Source: Cephalotus follicularis | Lineage: Eukaryota; Streptophyta; Magnoliopsida; Oxalidales; Cephalotaceae | Direction of reading: 5' to 3' | NCBI GenBank assembly: GCA_001972305.1 | Contig: BDDD01001601.1 | Location: 291,214 to 355,213 of the forward strand | Length of the DNA: 64,000 bases | In this document: piece after piece, positions 37,077 through 47,842 of the stretch | Position numbering within the stretch: position 1 is the first letter of the stretch | How the letters are laid out: each line of letters begins with the position of its first letter | The notes under the pieces: model-generated | The model's input: only the letters and a program-made list of their open reading frames with translations | Told to the model about the DNA's origin: nothing | Database searches by the model: none | Translations under genes and position numbers: made by a program

Positions 37077-37558
37077 TCTGGTCCTAGGAAATAGAAGCCA
37101 AACCACGGACGTGAGGTATGCCCTGAGCCTTGGTGTGTCCTCAGACGCTTTGGTATCCTCGGGCATTTTGGATTCCTTGGGTATCCGCGGACGCATAGTT
37201 CGTATAAAGGCCCAAGTGCTTTGGAGTTTGCTACCGAGGTGAGGAGTTTTAGTGTTTGGTTCCTCACCTTTGGTGTTGGTGAGAATGTGTGGAGCGCATG
37301 TGGGTTCCTCAGGCTTAAGCGAAATGGGGAGTTTTGGGTCCCCAACAGTTTCTTTTGAGTCCTCAGCCTTTTCTTGGGACACGGCGTGGTATCATGTCTT
37401 CCTGCTCTGGCTTTCACGTCGGGCTTTTGTGTTTCAGATGCTTGGAGCCTTCTGCTCGGCGCTTTTGTTGAGTGATTTTTTGTTAGGAGGGTTGTTGGCA
37501 GGTGTGCCATCCCCGACAGAGCTCGTGTCCCCGGTTGTTTTGGGAACGAGTCATGTTA

Positions 37559-38215
37559 TTCTTGATTAGGAGCAATAGTGTTGGATTGTAAAGACCAATC
37601 ATCAGGAATATTGATATCACTCCATTTAATTTTTTTAGGAATTAAAATGTTTAAATCATTTGTTACACATTTCATCATAGTAGTTTCTCCATTTGTTAAA
37701 TTTACTAATGATTTGGGACAAATTGAATTAGTAGCTTTATAATGAACATGATGAATTCTAGCAATGATTTCAGATCCCGGTAATATATTATAACCGTGGA
37801 GCTTAATGTTAATTTTTAGAGTTTCTAAAATGTTTTTATCTGTTAAAGAAATGGTTAAATCTGGATATCCATCAAAATAGACAAGTGCATTGTATAGACT
37901 TATTTCAATGGCTCCAATAAAAGAATCATCAAAATTTAAGCGTCTGGCGTCACGGAGACATGCCAAGATAGAAGTGTTTAATCATTGTATTGTTAATGGT
38001 TTAATTGTTACTTGAATAAAGCGAAATGAATATACTTAAAATTTTTAGCTAATTCTTTAATGGTTTTTTCATCTAATAATTGAATATTTTGTTGAGTCTT
38101 AGTAATTTTTATTGTTTGTTTAATTGTTTGAATTCTTTCAGTCAAATTGAGTGGATTAAATGGATTATACTTATAAATTTCTTTGTTTGAAATCTTTGGA
38201 GCTTTCTAATTTTTC
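37559..38215 (-). pseudogene. Endogenous caulimovirid-like movement-protein region (minus copy)
   Basis: This is an old viral copy in the plant genome. The frame 37966-37556 (minus) starts within CLRDARRLNFDDSFIGAI and includes YFDGYPDLTISLTDKNI and INIKLHGYN. I associate these blocks with the movement-protein part of endogenous pararetrovirus polyproteins. Upstream (38215-37970) the N-terminal part is readable as EIYKYNPFNP, ERIQTIKQ and KITKTQQN, but a frameshift near 38025 separates the two. The C-terminal side is cut by the solo LTR and continues at 15264. The family assignment rests on recognition of motifs. No coat protein, protease or RT of this virus is in the window. It is fragmentary and broken. 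Confidence 0.6.
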
Positions 38216-38560
38216 CATTGTTTTATTCTTTCATCTAATTCTTTATCTCTAGTTGAATTATTACTAGTTCTGAACTACTTATGGTACGTGAGGACATAGC
38301 TCTACACAATTTATTCATTATTACTGATTTTAAAGTTTTTATTTCGCTACGTCCAAATATATGAACCCCCTAACTAGCGTAGATATACTTTCGATGGTCT
38401 AAACGGGACTTACACTCCTTCTGCCCTTACCACCCCAACAACGTACTGCTAGGAAATGTACTATCCTCAAGTAATCTCAGAGGCACCCTACCAAGACGTT
38501 TAGAAACTTAAACTTTCATTTCAGTTAACAATAAATAATTGCATCGAGTTTTTGTTAGAT
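37671..38560 (-). repeat. Inverted-repeat arm L of the viral layer
   Basis: Its reverse complement matches 39370-39769 plus 42096-42574, covering a leader segment and the movement-protein-like region. The arms are about 0.88-0.89 kb, with an 0.8-kb spacer. Confidence 0.75.
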
Positions 38561-39236
38561 ATATCTTCCGTAATGACCAAAAGGATAGTTTATATTTGGA
38601 AATCATTTACATTGACTTATTCATATGGAAGTGTTTTCAATATCTTGGGTAATAAGAAATCATTCCCCTAAAAGAATTTGAACATAATTTTGGATCTTTG
38701 AATAGGTGTAATGGTGTCCCCAAATGGTTTAATATTGGCTGTACACAGATAAAATGACAAAGTAAAGCAAAATTATAAGAAATTACTAATTCAAAGGCAT
38801 TTCTAAACGATAAAGTAAAGCTACTTCTTATCACCACAAGAAATCTCATTGTGAAATTAAAGAATGGTTAGTTCTTTAACTGGAATAGTTCTTTTAAACG
38901 ATTCTTACATTTAAGTGTAAGAAAATAACAAGAAATCGAGTTTAAAACAATTATGATTATTTCTTGTAGTTTAAAATTAAATGAACAGATAATAATAATG
39001 ATAATTTTGACTTAATTCGCAATAGTTCTTTTAAACTATTCTTACATTTAAGTGTCTGGCATCACTACAAGTAAACAATTCATTTCTTATCACTGCAATT
39101 AAGTCAAAATTAAATGGTTTTTGATAAAATCATTCAAACATGTGGTCTAGTATTATCAAAAACTTTTGATAATTTGAATTATCGTATGATAAGATTTGTT
39201 ATTAGTAATTTAAATTAGTAATGGAAAAATTGGAAA
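38561..39236. other. AT-rich spacer of the viral inverted repeat
   Basis: Mostly non-coding. A short minus-strand frame at 38849-38637 (LCHFICVQPILNHLGTPLH, FRGMISYYPRY) looks protein-like but I cannot name it. Next to it GGAAGTGTTTTCAATATCTT repeats the sequence at 15241, so this is probably another piece of the same virus. A direct repeat of about 33 bp (AATAGTTCTTTTAAAC...CATTTAAGTGT) occurs at 38884 and 39021. Confidence 0.5.
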
Positions 39237-39366
39237 CCTCCAATTTTTTCAAAGAAAGAAATTTATAAGTATAATCCATTTAATCCATTCAATTTCACTA
39301 AAAGAATTCAAACAACTGAAAAAACTATAAAAATTACTAAGACTCAACCCAAATGATATCAGAGCC
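39237..39366 (+). pseudogene. Third partial copy of viral N-terminal region next to a PBS-like site
   Basis: FTKRIQTTEKTIKITKTQ (about 39292-39346) repeats the N-terminal segment found at 38150 (minus) and 42097 (plus). It is followed by tgatatcagagcc (39354-39366), one base off the tRNA-Met primer-site sequence used by caulimovirids. From about 39367 the leader-like inverted-repeat arm begins. The arrangement suggests a join of two viral genome ends or tandem copies. Confidence 0.5.
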
Positions 39367-41054
39367 AAAAACTCGATGCAATTATCTATTGTTAACTGAA
39401 ATTAAAGTTTAAGTTTCTAAACGTCTAGGTAAGGTGCCTCTGAGATTACTCGAGGATAGTTCATTTCCTACTAATAGGTTGTTGGGGTGGTAAGGGCAAA
39501 AGGAGTGTAATTCCCATTTAGACCATCGGAACTTTATCTACGCTAGCTAGGCGGTTAATATATTTGGACGTAGTGAAATAAAAACTTTAAAATCATTAAT
39601 AATGAATAAATTGTGTAGAGCTATGTCTTCACGTACCATTAGTGGTTCAGAAACTAGTAATAATTCAACCAGAGATAAAAAATTAGATGAAAGAATAAAA
39701 CAATGAAAAAATTAGAAACCTCCAAAGATTGCATACAAAGAAATTTATAAGTATCATCAATTCAATTTCTGACAGGACCTGTTCCCTTTACCTCTTCCTC
39801 TGACGAGCCCTTCTTGGGGAAGGCTTTGTGCCAACAACCCTGCTCTGCTAACTGCTCACTAAAACTACTAAGATCGATCCTCTGACACGCTACACAAAGG
39901 TCAGACAAGGAGGCCTGGGCTGGGCGCACAACTGTTGCGAGAGAAAAAGGGCAGATGACCCAAAGGAACAGAGGATCCAAACACCCTGCTTCCTTGTGTC
40001 CTCAGCACTGCTTAACCAAGACTCCAAAACGTACCACATTAAAACTCACAACACCAAGCATTCATCATATCACATGGACTAGAAACATCTAATACTTTCA
40101 TGAAAGTGCTATTACATAACATGTTAGTCCTCTGACTAAAAACATACAATGCTTCCTCTGCTCAACAAAAGAATAACGTAAGCTCTCTTACTTTAACATA
40201 TCATATACCAAAACATATACTCTCGGCTACTCTACAACAAAAAGAAGGTAGAGGAACCCAAAAGAACTCCCAATGCAATGCAATGCTAGATGTTTGAGCT
40301 GCATCATCTGAGATGCCGAGGACAAAAAGCTACCTTCCTTAGCTCTTTACTGGTCTCGAGGATCTCTTCCTGCTGGCTCCTCTGCAAAAGAATCTGTGAG
40401 GGGATTAGTCCAATTGACTAAGTGACTAAGATCAAATCATCCTCTGATACATTCCTTAAAATGAATGTGCTGAAAGAAAAGATGCCATGAACATGATTAA
40501 GGATCCCAACTGGGGAAATAAACTATACAAACATATATGTCATGGCTCACATCTGAAGAAACGCTCAAAGGACATGAAAGAAAGCTTACACTTTCCTCTG
40601 CTTAACTGATGCTCTAAGATACTTTCAAAAGCTGAAAGAAAACATAAGATAAAACAAAGGTGAACTCAAGTGCTCTGAAAGAGGATCCAACTTGGCCTAA
40701 GGTACCAAGAATGATGAGACTTACTCTTGGAATAGGACGAGAACTTGCTTCTCGGAACTTACTTCTTTTGTTTGCTTTACATAATATAGTTGCCAGCTTA
40801 TAGTGGCCTGATGCAACATGTATACAATAGTAGCAACCTTATAGTGGCCTGAGCTGAGCTGAACTTCGGTCTTAGCCATAAACTGGGCAGCTTGCCTGCC
40901 GAGAACCCCTGTGACTCTTCTCTGAACTTGCTTAACTTGCTTACTCTCTCTGAATAGATTATCCGAGGACTAGCTCCTCCTCTGAAAACTTACTAAAAGG
41001 CTATAATCTCTGATCTCGAGTAACTTAGCTCTGCTGTACTCAAATCCTAAACAC

Positions 41055-41300
41055 CATCATAGACAATAGTGTAAAGGAGATCCAGGTATGGAACCAGTGG
41101 GTAATCTTGCTCGATTTCCCATCATAGACAATAGTAGACCGAGGAGGTTTGAGCTATGTACACAGTGCTGACTGCGCTCAAACCCTATACATCATCATAG
41201 ACAACAGTGTAAAGGAGATACAGGTATGGAACCCGGGGGTAGACTCGCTCGACTTTCCATCATAGACAATAGTAGGCTGAGGAGGGGGTTGAACACGTAC
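41055..41300 (-). repeat. Tandem duplication with 138-bp period in the minus solo LTR
   Basis: CATCATAGACAA(T/C)AGTGTAAAGG begins at 41055 and 41193, and both units end with a CATCATAGACAATAGTAG block. Confidence 0.7.
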
Positions 41301-41495
41301 TCATTACCTCTTTAGAAAGTGACTAATCACTTAGAAAGAAACTTGAGCTCTGGAGCTAGAAAACTCTCTCCTCTGACAAGGAAGACTTACAAAGGATGCT
41401 AGGGAAACAAAGTCCCGCCAGAAAGCTCTCACAGTACTGAAGCTGAAAACTGAAAGATTATCAAGAAACATTATGATATAAAAACAACAAATGAA

Positions 41496-41511
41496 AGGAT
41501 GTCCCACTCAC
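41496..41511 (-). other. GTGAGTGGGACAT motif in minus solo LTR
   Basis: The plus strand reads atgtcccactcac. In the LTR's own sense this is GTGAGTGGGACAT, the block shared with A, the 15265 solo LTR and E. Confidence 0.45.
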
Positions 41512-41781
41512 AGTTCCTGCTACGTCCTCTAACATTAACTGATTCTTCTTTCTCCTCGTCTGCTACTTCTGCTCACTATGCTAGGAAGCTTCAAACTATG
41601 ACTCTTCTTCTGCTCGTGAAAGGAAGAGAAGAAAAAGAAAAACTAGAGCTCTCTTCTGCTTCTCTGCTGGCTTACTTTTCCTTGCTTGCTTCTTCCTCTT
41701 CTTCTGACTACATGTCCTGCTAAGCTTGGAAGGCTATGGACCACCACAAACCTTCGCACGAAGAAAGGGAAAGAAGAAAAC

Positions 41782-41786
<5 letters not shown>

Positions 41787-41828
<42 letters not shown>
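41787..41828 (+). repeat. (CT)21 microsatellite
   Basis: Uninterrupted CT run, about 42 bp, in the leader-like part of the minus solo LTR (GA-rich on the sense strand). Confidence 0.95.
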
Positions 41829-41829
<1 letters not shown>

Positions 41830-42842
41830 AGAAGACTGAAAACACCACCAACAACAAATATCTTTGCTAAACCCAACTAAAGTCATCATTTGCATTGGAA
41901 AAAGGAAACTTCTCTTGGAAGCTTTGCACTTAAGTCCTCCATAAACTACTAATCACACTTTAACCTAGGGTTTAATAACAAAAATCTAACTTAAACTCTT
42001 CTTTAAACTCAGTTAAGCCGAAAGGCCGTGAAAACAAAAATTGTACACCATAGAAATTATTTCTTAAACTCCAAAAACAGCTACGGGGTGTTACAATTTC
42101 ATCGAAAGAATCCAAACAATTGAACAAATTATAAAAATTACTAAGACTGAACAAAATATCCAATTATTAGATGAAAAAACCATTAAATAATTAGCTACAA
42201 ATTTTAAGTATATTCATTTCGCATTACTTCAATTAACAATTAAATCATTAACAAGACAAGGATTAAACACTTATGTACTGCCATGTCTTCGTGATGCCAG
42301 ACACTTACATTTCGATGATTCTTTAATTGGAGCCATTGAAATAAGTCTATGCAATGGACCTGTCTATTTTGATGGGTATCCAGATTTAACCGTTTATTTA
42401 ACAGATAAAAACATTTTAGAAACTCTAAAAATTAACATTAAGCTCCACGGTTACAATATGTTACCTATATCTGAAATCATTGCTATAATTCATCATGTTT
42501 ATTATAAAGCTACTAATTTAATTTGTCCCAAATCATTAGTAAATTTAACAAAAGGAGAAACTACTATGATGAAATGTAACACCCCGTGCTATATTCAGAG
42601 TATAATCATATTAGTATGCATTTTTAAGTGTGCATGCCAGGTATAATAATTTATGAGACCGTAGTGATTTTTATTTTTTTGAGCATGCACTAATTATTTT
42701 AAACCAAGATGTTAAAAATTTTCATTCTTGGATTAATTGTCAAATGAGTTATAGAATTCTAAGATAAGTTGTTAAATTTCATTATGGGCTAAAGTATTAA
42801 GTTTATGTGTGTGCTAAACATTGGGTTTAAGAGCCCAAATTT

Positions 42843-42850
42843 CTTATAAA
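42843..42850 (+). promoter_or_regulatory. Possible TATA box of E
   Basis: cttataaaaacctgg, about 270 bp into the LTR. Confidence 0.4.
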
Positions 42851-44275
42851 AACCTGGCCATGCATGAGGAGTAAAGGCCCAACCTCATCAATTGTTTTCT
42901 TCTTGGCTAGATTACATGTGAGAAGGCCCAAATAATGCTAAGACTTGTAAAATTCGGCCCAACACATACCCCACTTCTCTTCTCCATATTGCAGCCGAAC
43001 TTGTACATGAATTAAGCCCAAAATGTTTCATTATTCTCCTTAATCAGGGACCAATTGTTCCATCATTCTCCAACCTTCTACAAAGTTCTAAGCTTACAAG
43101 AAAAGCCATAAAACGGCACCTCCATTCTCCATACGAATCCGACGCCTTCTCTTCACTTTCTTCAACATTCTTCAAGTAACCTTCAAGGAAAATAAGCTAG
43201 AAGTGATTCCTCCTTCATTATTTTTCAACATTATTGTAAGTTCTCTATCATTCTTGTATTTTCTCTCATAAATTTCAGGTTTATGAAGGAGAATGTGAGT
43301 GATAATTTGAATTGATTTTAAGGGTGATTTAAGGTGTTGATTTGATGCTAAATTGAAGCAAAATAACATAGTTGAATATAACTTTCATCTCCTTTAATTT
43401 TTGGGTTTTTGGTAGTTAAATTGAAAGTGATATTTTGATTATACCTTTGGTTGATAGAAGTGATAATGGAAGAAGTTGTTTTGAAAAATTGTTAGAATAT
43501 TATGATAGGAATTGAAGCTATATAGTAGGATTTAATTTCTCTTTATTCTCTCTCCAATTTCAGTTTCTTAAGGAATAATGAAGGATTGTCTTTTCTTAAG
43601 GTTTAAATATGGATTATATTAGGTTGTTCAGTGGTAAATAAAGAATTATGGTATAAATTGCTTATTAATTATTGTTCAAAAATTTTGGGTGCTATGTTGA
43701 GAAAGGAAGACTTGGTGGGGCCTAGAGTTTAAAAGTGTAGAAGTAATGGTAATTTTTATTATGTTATCAAGGTTTAATTTCTAATTACATTCCTTTAATT
43801 TTTGGGTTCCATAATGTTAAGTAGGAATTGATATTTTCTATGGTTTTAGAGAATTGGACCATGGTGAAATTAAAGGATATGGGAATAAATGATGGAAAGG
43901 CTATATGAAAGAAGTAATATGTTCCTAGTGTTAAAATGAATCATGGAATGGTTATATGAGAAATCTTAGAAAGTGAGTATAATATATTCAAGTGGGTTGT
44001 AATGCTAATTTGTGTCAAAAGTATATATAGGAAGGTATATGAGAATGATGTGCTAATGAATCCTTAAGATTCATGGATGTTTAGAGATACTAGTAAGTGC
44101 TAATGTGGGGGATATAGCTAGGATAAAGCTTATACGTACCTTCATGCATCTTTCGTTGTATAAGCATGGAAAGTATGCTTATGGACATTGTCATGTGATG
44201 ACTTTTAGACGCGGATCCTATTTCTGATCCGGAGCATCGAGGGGTTAGCCAGCGATAGCCGAGTAAAGTAAATCT

Positions 44276-44291
44276 GTGAGTGGGACATTCC
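44276..44291 (+). other. GTGAGTGGGACATTCC motif in E
   Basis: Sequence aatctGTGAGTGGGACATTCC. See the same block at 15946 and 41511. Confidence 0.45.
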
Positions 44292-44660
44292 CTTCCTTTA
44301 TTTTTATTATCTTTGAGGCTTCTATTTCTATAAGTTCCCTTTTGTTTGTTATTGATGGTTGATCGGGATTTGAATCACACATGTCTTATGTTGAGCTTGT
44401 TATTGACTGTTATGTGATCGACTCTAGGTGACTAGGTCATCTTCCTGTTTTTCTTTATGTATTAGTGATATCATGCCTTGTACTCTGATGTAAGTATTAT
44501 GTTGTCTGTGACTGTAATTGTAACGCCCGAGGTTTTCGTTAAGGTGTAATGTTGCATATCTAATGTGATTTTACACATTGAGTTAATAAGAATTGTGTTT
44601 TTCCCCTTTGGAGTGTTGAAAGTTGCAAGAAAAAGTGTGTTGGTGTGTTTTTGTACACGG

Positions 44661-44765
44661 GGCAGCCGACTACCACAGGGAGGCAGCCGACTGGACTCCC
44701 CTGGTGAAGGCGGCAGCCAGCTGCTGTGAGGAAGCAGCCGGCTGGTAGGAGTGTCGGCAGAAACA
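44661..44765 (+). repeat. CAGCCGACTG cluster 1 in D 5' LTR (upstream of TATA)
   Basis: About five degenerate copies (gcagccgactacc, gcagccgactgga, gcagccggctgg). It stops about 65 bp before the TATA box. Confidence 0.62.
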
Positions 44766-44830
44766 ATCGACTGCCAGGCGCCAGACAGCCCATGTGCTGT
44801 CAGCCTTGAGGTGATAAAAGTGGGTTTGGC

Positions 44831-44839
44831 TTTATATAA
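44831..44839 (+). promoter_or_regulatory. TATA box of D 5' LTR
   Basis: tttatataag, followed by a purine-rich leader. This segment is deleted from the 3' LTR. Confidence 0.68.
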
Positions 44840-45139
44840 GTGTTGGCAGACAAGAGGGGCCAGGTTTCCTCTCTTAAAAACACAGCTCCTCTCCCTCAAT
44901 CTTCATCTCCTTCAAGTGTGTAAAGAGAGTTGTGAGAGTGGAGAAAAGTGGAGAGAAAGTGTATGTGCTGTGCGAGACAAGAGTTTGTGTTGAACCGGGA
45001 GCTCGGAAACTTGGACAGTGGCGAGATTGGACCAGTGGGGGCTGCTGGACGGATTTGGGAGTGCAAGGACCTCGGATCTGGGACTTAAAGAGGTGGATTG
45101 CAACTCCTAACTTGGAGTTGTAAGGTAGCGGAAAGCTAT

Positions 45140-47234
45140 TGTAACGCCCCGAATTTCATAAATAATTATTTTGAAATTGGTGCGTGTACGGTTGCGATAA
45201 AATCGACAGAGCCCGGAGTAATAAAAAGGCATTACGCATTTAAGCCATAATTGTGTTGGCCGTGAAGGCTAATAAAAATATATTTTTAATGCGCGACAAT
45301 AAAGCCCAAATGTTCGCAATATTATTGCGATTATTTTGGCGGTCGTTTGGATAAATTACGTAGCGATTTGCGGAAAAATCGGGACCCGTACCCTAGTATT
45401 TTACCATAAATACTAAGGAGGAAGCATGAAAAATGGGAGGGGAGACACACACGGGCGCATCACGCGCCCGTGCATGAAACGAATTGCAGGCGCTCTGTGC
45501 GCCTGCAGGGAGAGATGGCGAGAGAGAGTGGGAGAGAGATCGGCAGAGGGAACGGGAGAGGACGCCGGAGGCAGCTACCGGACCGGGAGAGCACGCCGGT
45601 CAACCCAGGGCCTCCAACCGCCGGTAACCTCTTCTCCTTTCTTCTCTTTTTCTTCTTTTCTCTTCCCCGCTACCATCACTGTCGCGCAAGATCCCGGCGT
45701 TTCCCGACGTCGTTGGTGTCGCGGGTGGCCTGGGTTTTGATGTAGAGGACTAGCTCTACCCATTTCAACCACTGGTGCGTCGTGATTCGGCCAGAAACGA
45801 CCGGAATAAGCTGAATGAGTCGACTCAGCGAGTCGACTCACTGTCGCCTGAGACACGGCGTTTGGCGCCGAGTCTTGGCGAGTCACGACCCTGGATGTGT
45901 ATGACTAGTGGATATGTGGCGTTTTTGGGTGGTGATCGGACCTGTGGAGGTCCGGCGAGTTGACTCAGTGAGTCACAACTCAATGCCGGCCGTGGCACGG
46001 CGTTAGGCGCCGATTCCCGGCAAGTCATGACCAGTTCTGTGTTCACCGTCAAATATGGAACCCGTTGATATATGTTTTGTCGCCTGGTTGTGTCGGTCAG
46101 AACCCGGCCGGCGTTTCGGCGACGGAAATGTTTTGTGTGTCGAACATAACGGAAATGTGTTGTATGTGCAGTGTGTAAGTGGCGATTGGATTTGGCATCG
46201 AGGAACTGATCAATTGGCGAGAACCGGCTTTGGTTCCACGGTTATCGGAAAGGTTCGGCAATTGAACCTGAGGTTCGACTGTGCTAGTGATACTGCGATT
46301 CCTGATTTCGAATCAAAGGTAGGGGAAAGCCATACTGTAAATTCGAGTTTGATATTCATGCATGGTTTATGATTTTTGGATGTATAAAATGCATTATTCT
46401 TGTACTGATTGTGTTACTGGATTGATGACATGAGATGCTAGATATGTTTGAGTATCTGCATGTTAGTTCCTTGCCTTAAATTCCGGTTACCACGCATGAT
46501 TATGTGTTGTAAGGCTACTGTTTGCTAAGTCGTTAGGTAGAAGACGACTACTTTTGGAAAAAGACATCGACGCCTTTAGTTGAACATCGACGTCCTTTAG
46601 GTTTTGCCTTATTACTGATTGAAAGGGATCGACGTCTATGGAAAGACATCGACGCCCTAGACTACCTACCTGGATTTTGATGAAAAAGACATCGACGCCT
46701 AAGGTTCCCACCTTAACGCGTCGACGCCATCTAAAATACGCTGTAGTTTTAAAGGTTCCAGACCGTGAGCATCGACGCGTAAGAAATTGACATCGACGCC
46801 TTCTGCAGAGGAATGCGTTGACCCTGAGACTTGGACATCGACGCATGTTGGAAAAGACATCGACGCCTTTTGGATAGACATCGACGTCTTTGATACTGCT
46901 TGGGATTTCCTTCATCAAATGATACGAAACAATCCCGATTCCTGTTAGGGTGTATTTGAGCATATGTATGCATTACATTTGCACTGTTTACTGCCTGATT
47001 GTGTACTGTTTGTGCGTTGTCTGTGATTTCTAATGTGTTGATGCTTTAGAAATGCATAGTTGAGCTCGGAATAAGATATTTTGAGTACGAAAATATGTAT
47101 TGATCAAATAACGTATTTTCAACCGAACTTATAAACCGTTTACACTACTGAAACTGTTTACTGATATTTCCTACTGAAAATACTTATTTTCAAATGTTGT
47201 CAATCTTGAGAAACATTTTGGAAAATGACTGCCT
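45140..47234 (+). mobile_element. Fragment G: 3'-truncated gypsy LTR inside D's 5' LTR
   Basis: It starts TGTAACGCCCCGAATTTC after GCTAT. It carries a GC-rich GACTC/GAGTC module (45800-46030), a donor-like CAAAG|GTAGGG (46319), an ATCGACGCC cluster (46541-46893) and a GAGCATATGTATGCATT block (46958) shared with C and D LTRs. It does not reach the usual GTGTGACA end. Its right limit is estimated from where D sequence resumes, next to GTTAT (47235-47239), one change from GCTAT. Confidence 0.65.
46541..46893 (+). repeat. GACATCGACGCC-motif cluster in G
   Basis: About twelve copies of gaCATCGACGcCttt or close variants within 350 bp, 220 bp downstream of the donor-like site. Confidence 0.72.
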
Positions 47235-47398
47235 GTTATTGATCAAATCGATCATTACAATGATGTTCATGAGTGAAATGCATGTGTTATATTGTGATAA
47301 AAGCATGAATGTGTTTTGTGGTGATAGTGCTTTGTGGTTTGAGTGGTTTAAATATAGATCAGAATGTCTGATTTCTGCTGTTTTTGGGCACTGCCCAC

Positions 47399-47842
47399 AG
47401 GGGCAGTCGACTGTCCAGGGAGGACAGCCGATTGTCCGAGGCCAGCAGTCGACTGTTCGTGAGGAACAGTCGACTACCTTTGAAAACCAGCCGACTGTGC
47501 ATTGGAACCAGTCAACTGTTCGTGCCTGGGATTGCAGGTTGCTTCCTGTTGATTGAGTAGCCGACTGCCAGAGGAAGGCAGCCGACTGTGGGTGGGGCAG
47601 GCGACTGTTTTGGGTGACAGCCGATTGTCCACGTGTCACTCTACCGGGCTTGCTGCGGTGGCATGCTGGGACAAGTGGCGACAAAGGAATGTGTATATGG
47701 ACCAGCCGACTGCTAAGTGAGGGACCAGTCGACGGCCAAGGAGGGCAGCCGACTGTTGGTCAAGGACAGCCAACTGCCAAGGAGGGCAGCCGACTGTTGG
47801 TTAAGGGCAGCCGACTGCCAAGTGGGAGACAGCCGACTGGTT
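47399..47842 (+). repeat. CAGCCGACTG cluster 2 in D 5' LTR
   Basis: About 18 copies, often paired as gccaaggagggCAGCCGACTG. The 3' LTR has the same cluster at 51473-51915 with unit gains and losses. Confidence 0.75.

Larger units (their letters stand above)
15265..37558 (+). mobile_element. Solo LTR (A/E-like family), split by copia element X
   Basis: The LTR runs TGTAACGACCCAGG...GTCATGTTA (terminal CA mutated to TA). Its two parts are 15265-17383 and 37077-37558, about 2.6 kb. A perfect TSD, TTCTT, lies at 15260-15264 and 37559-37563, with no internal region, so it is a solo LTR left by recombination. It contains the GTGAGTGGGACATTCC block at 15946 and a short TA/TGTA microsatellite at about 16155-16183. 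No coding capacity is seen. Confidence 0.85.
39770..42095 (-). mobile_element. Solo LTR, minus orientation, inside the viral layer
   Basis: On its own strand it runs TGTAACACCCCGTAGC...CCTGTCA. A perfect TSD, ATTTC, is at 39765-39769 and 42096-42100. It is 2326 bp with no internal region. It belongs to the A/solo/E LTR group by the shared TCTATGATG and GTGAGTGGGACAT blocks. There is no gene in it. A two-unit tandem repeat of 138 bp starts near 41055 and a CT tract lies at 41787. Confidence 0.88.
39370..42574 (+). pseudogene. Caulimovirid-like leader and movement-protein region (plus copy), split by solo LTR
   Basis: Arm R of the inverted repeat. The leader-like part is 39370-39690, then EIYKYHQFN is cut at 39769 by the solo LTR. 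The frame resumes at 42096 (ERIQTIEQIIKITKTEQN) and, apart from one TAA near 42175, stays open through LRDARHLHFDDSLIGAIEIS and INIKLHGYN to GETTMMK at 42574. There sequence E begins. The plus copy is the better preserved of the two. It is a fragment of an old viral insertion without the rest of its genome. Confidence 0.6.

Noticed and set aside
45426..45745. Overlapping GC-rich frames (about 90-105 codons) near the start of G
   Set aside because: All three frames on both strands are open because of local GC content. The composition is Arg/Gly-rich with no motif.
47399..47842. Spaced short repeats resembling a CRISPR array
   Set aside because: The units are degenerate, about 10 bp, with irregular spacing, and sit in LTRs of a plant genome. 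No cas-like gene is present.
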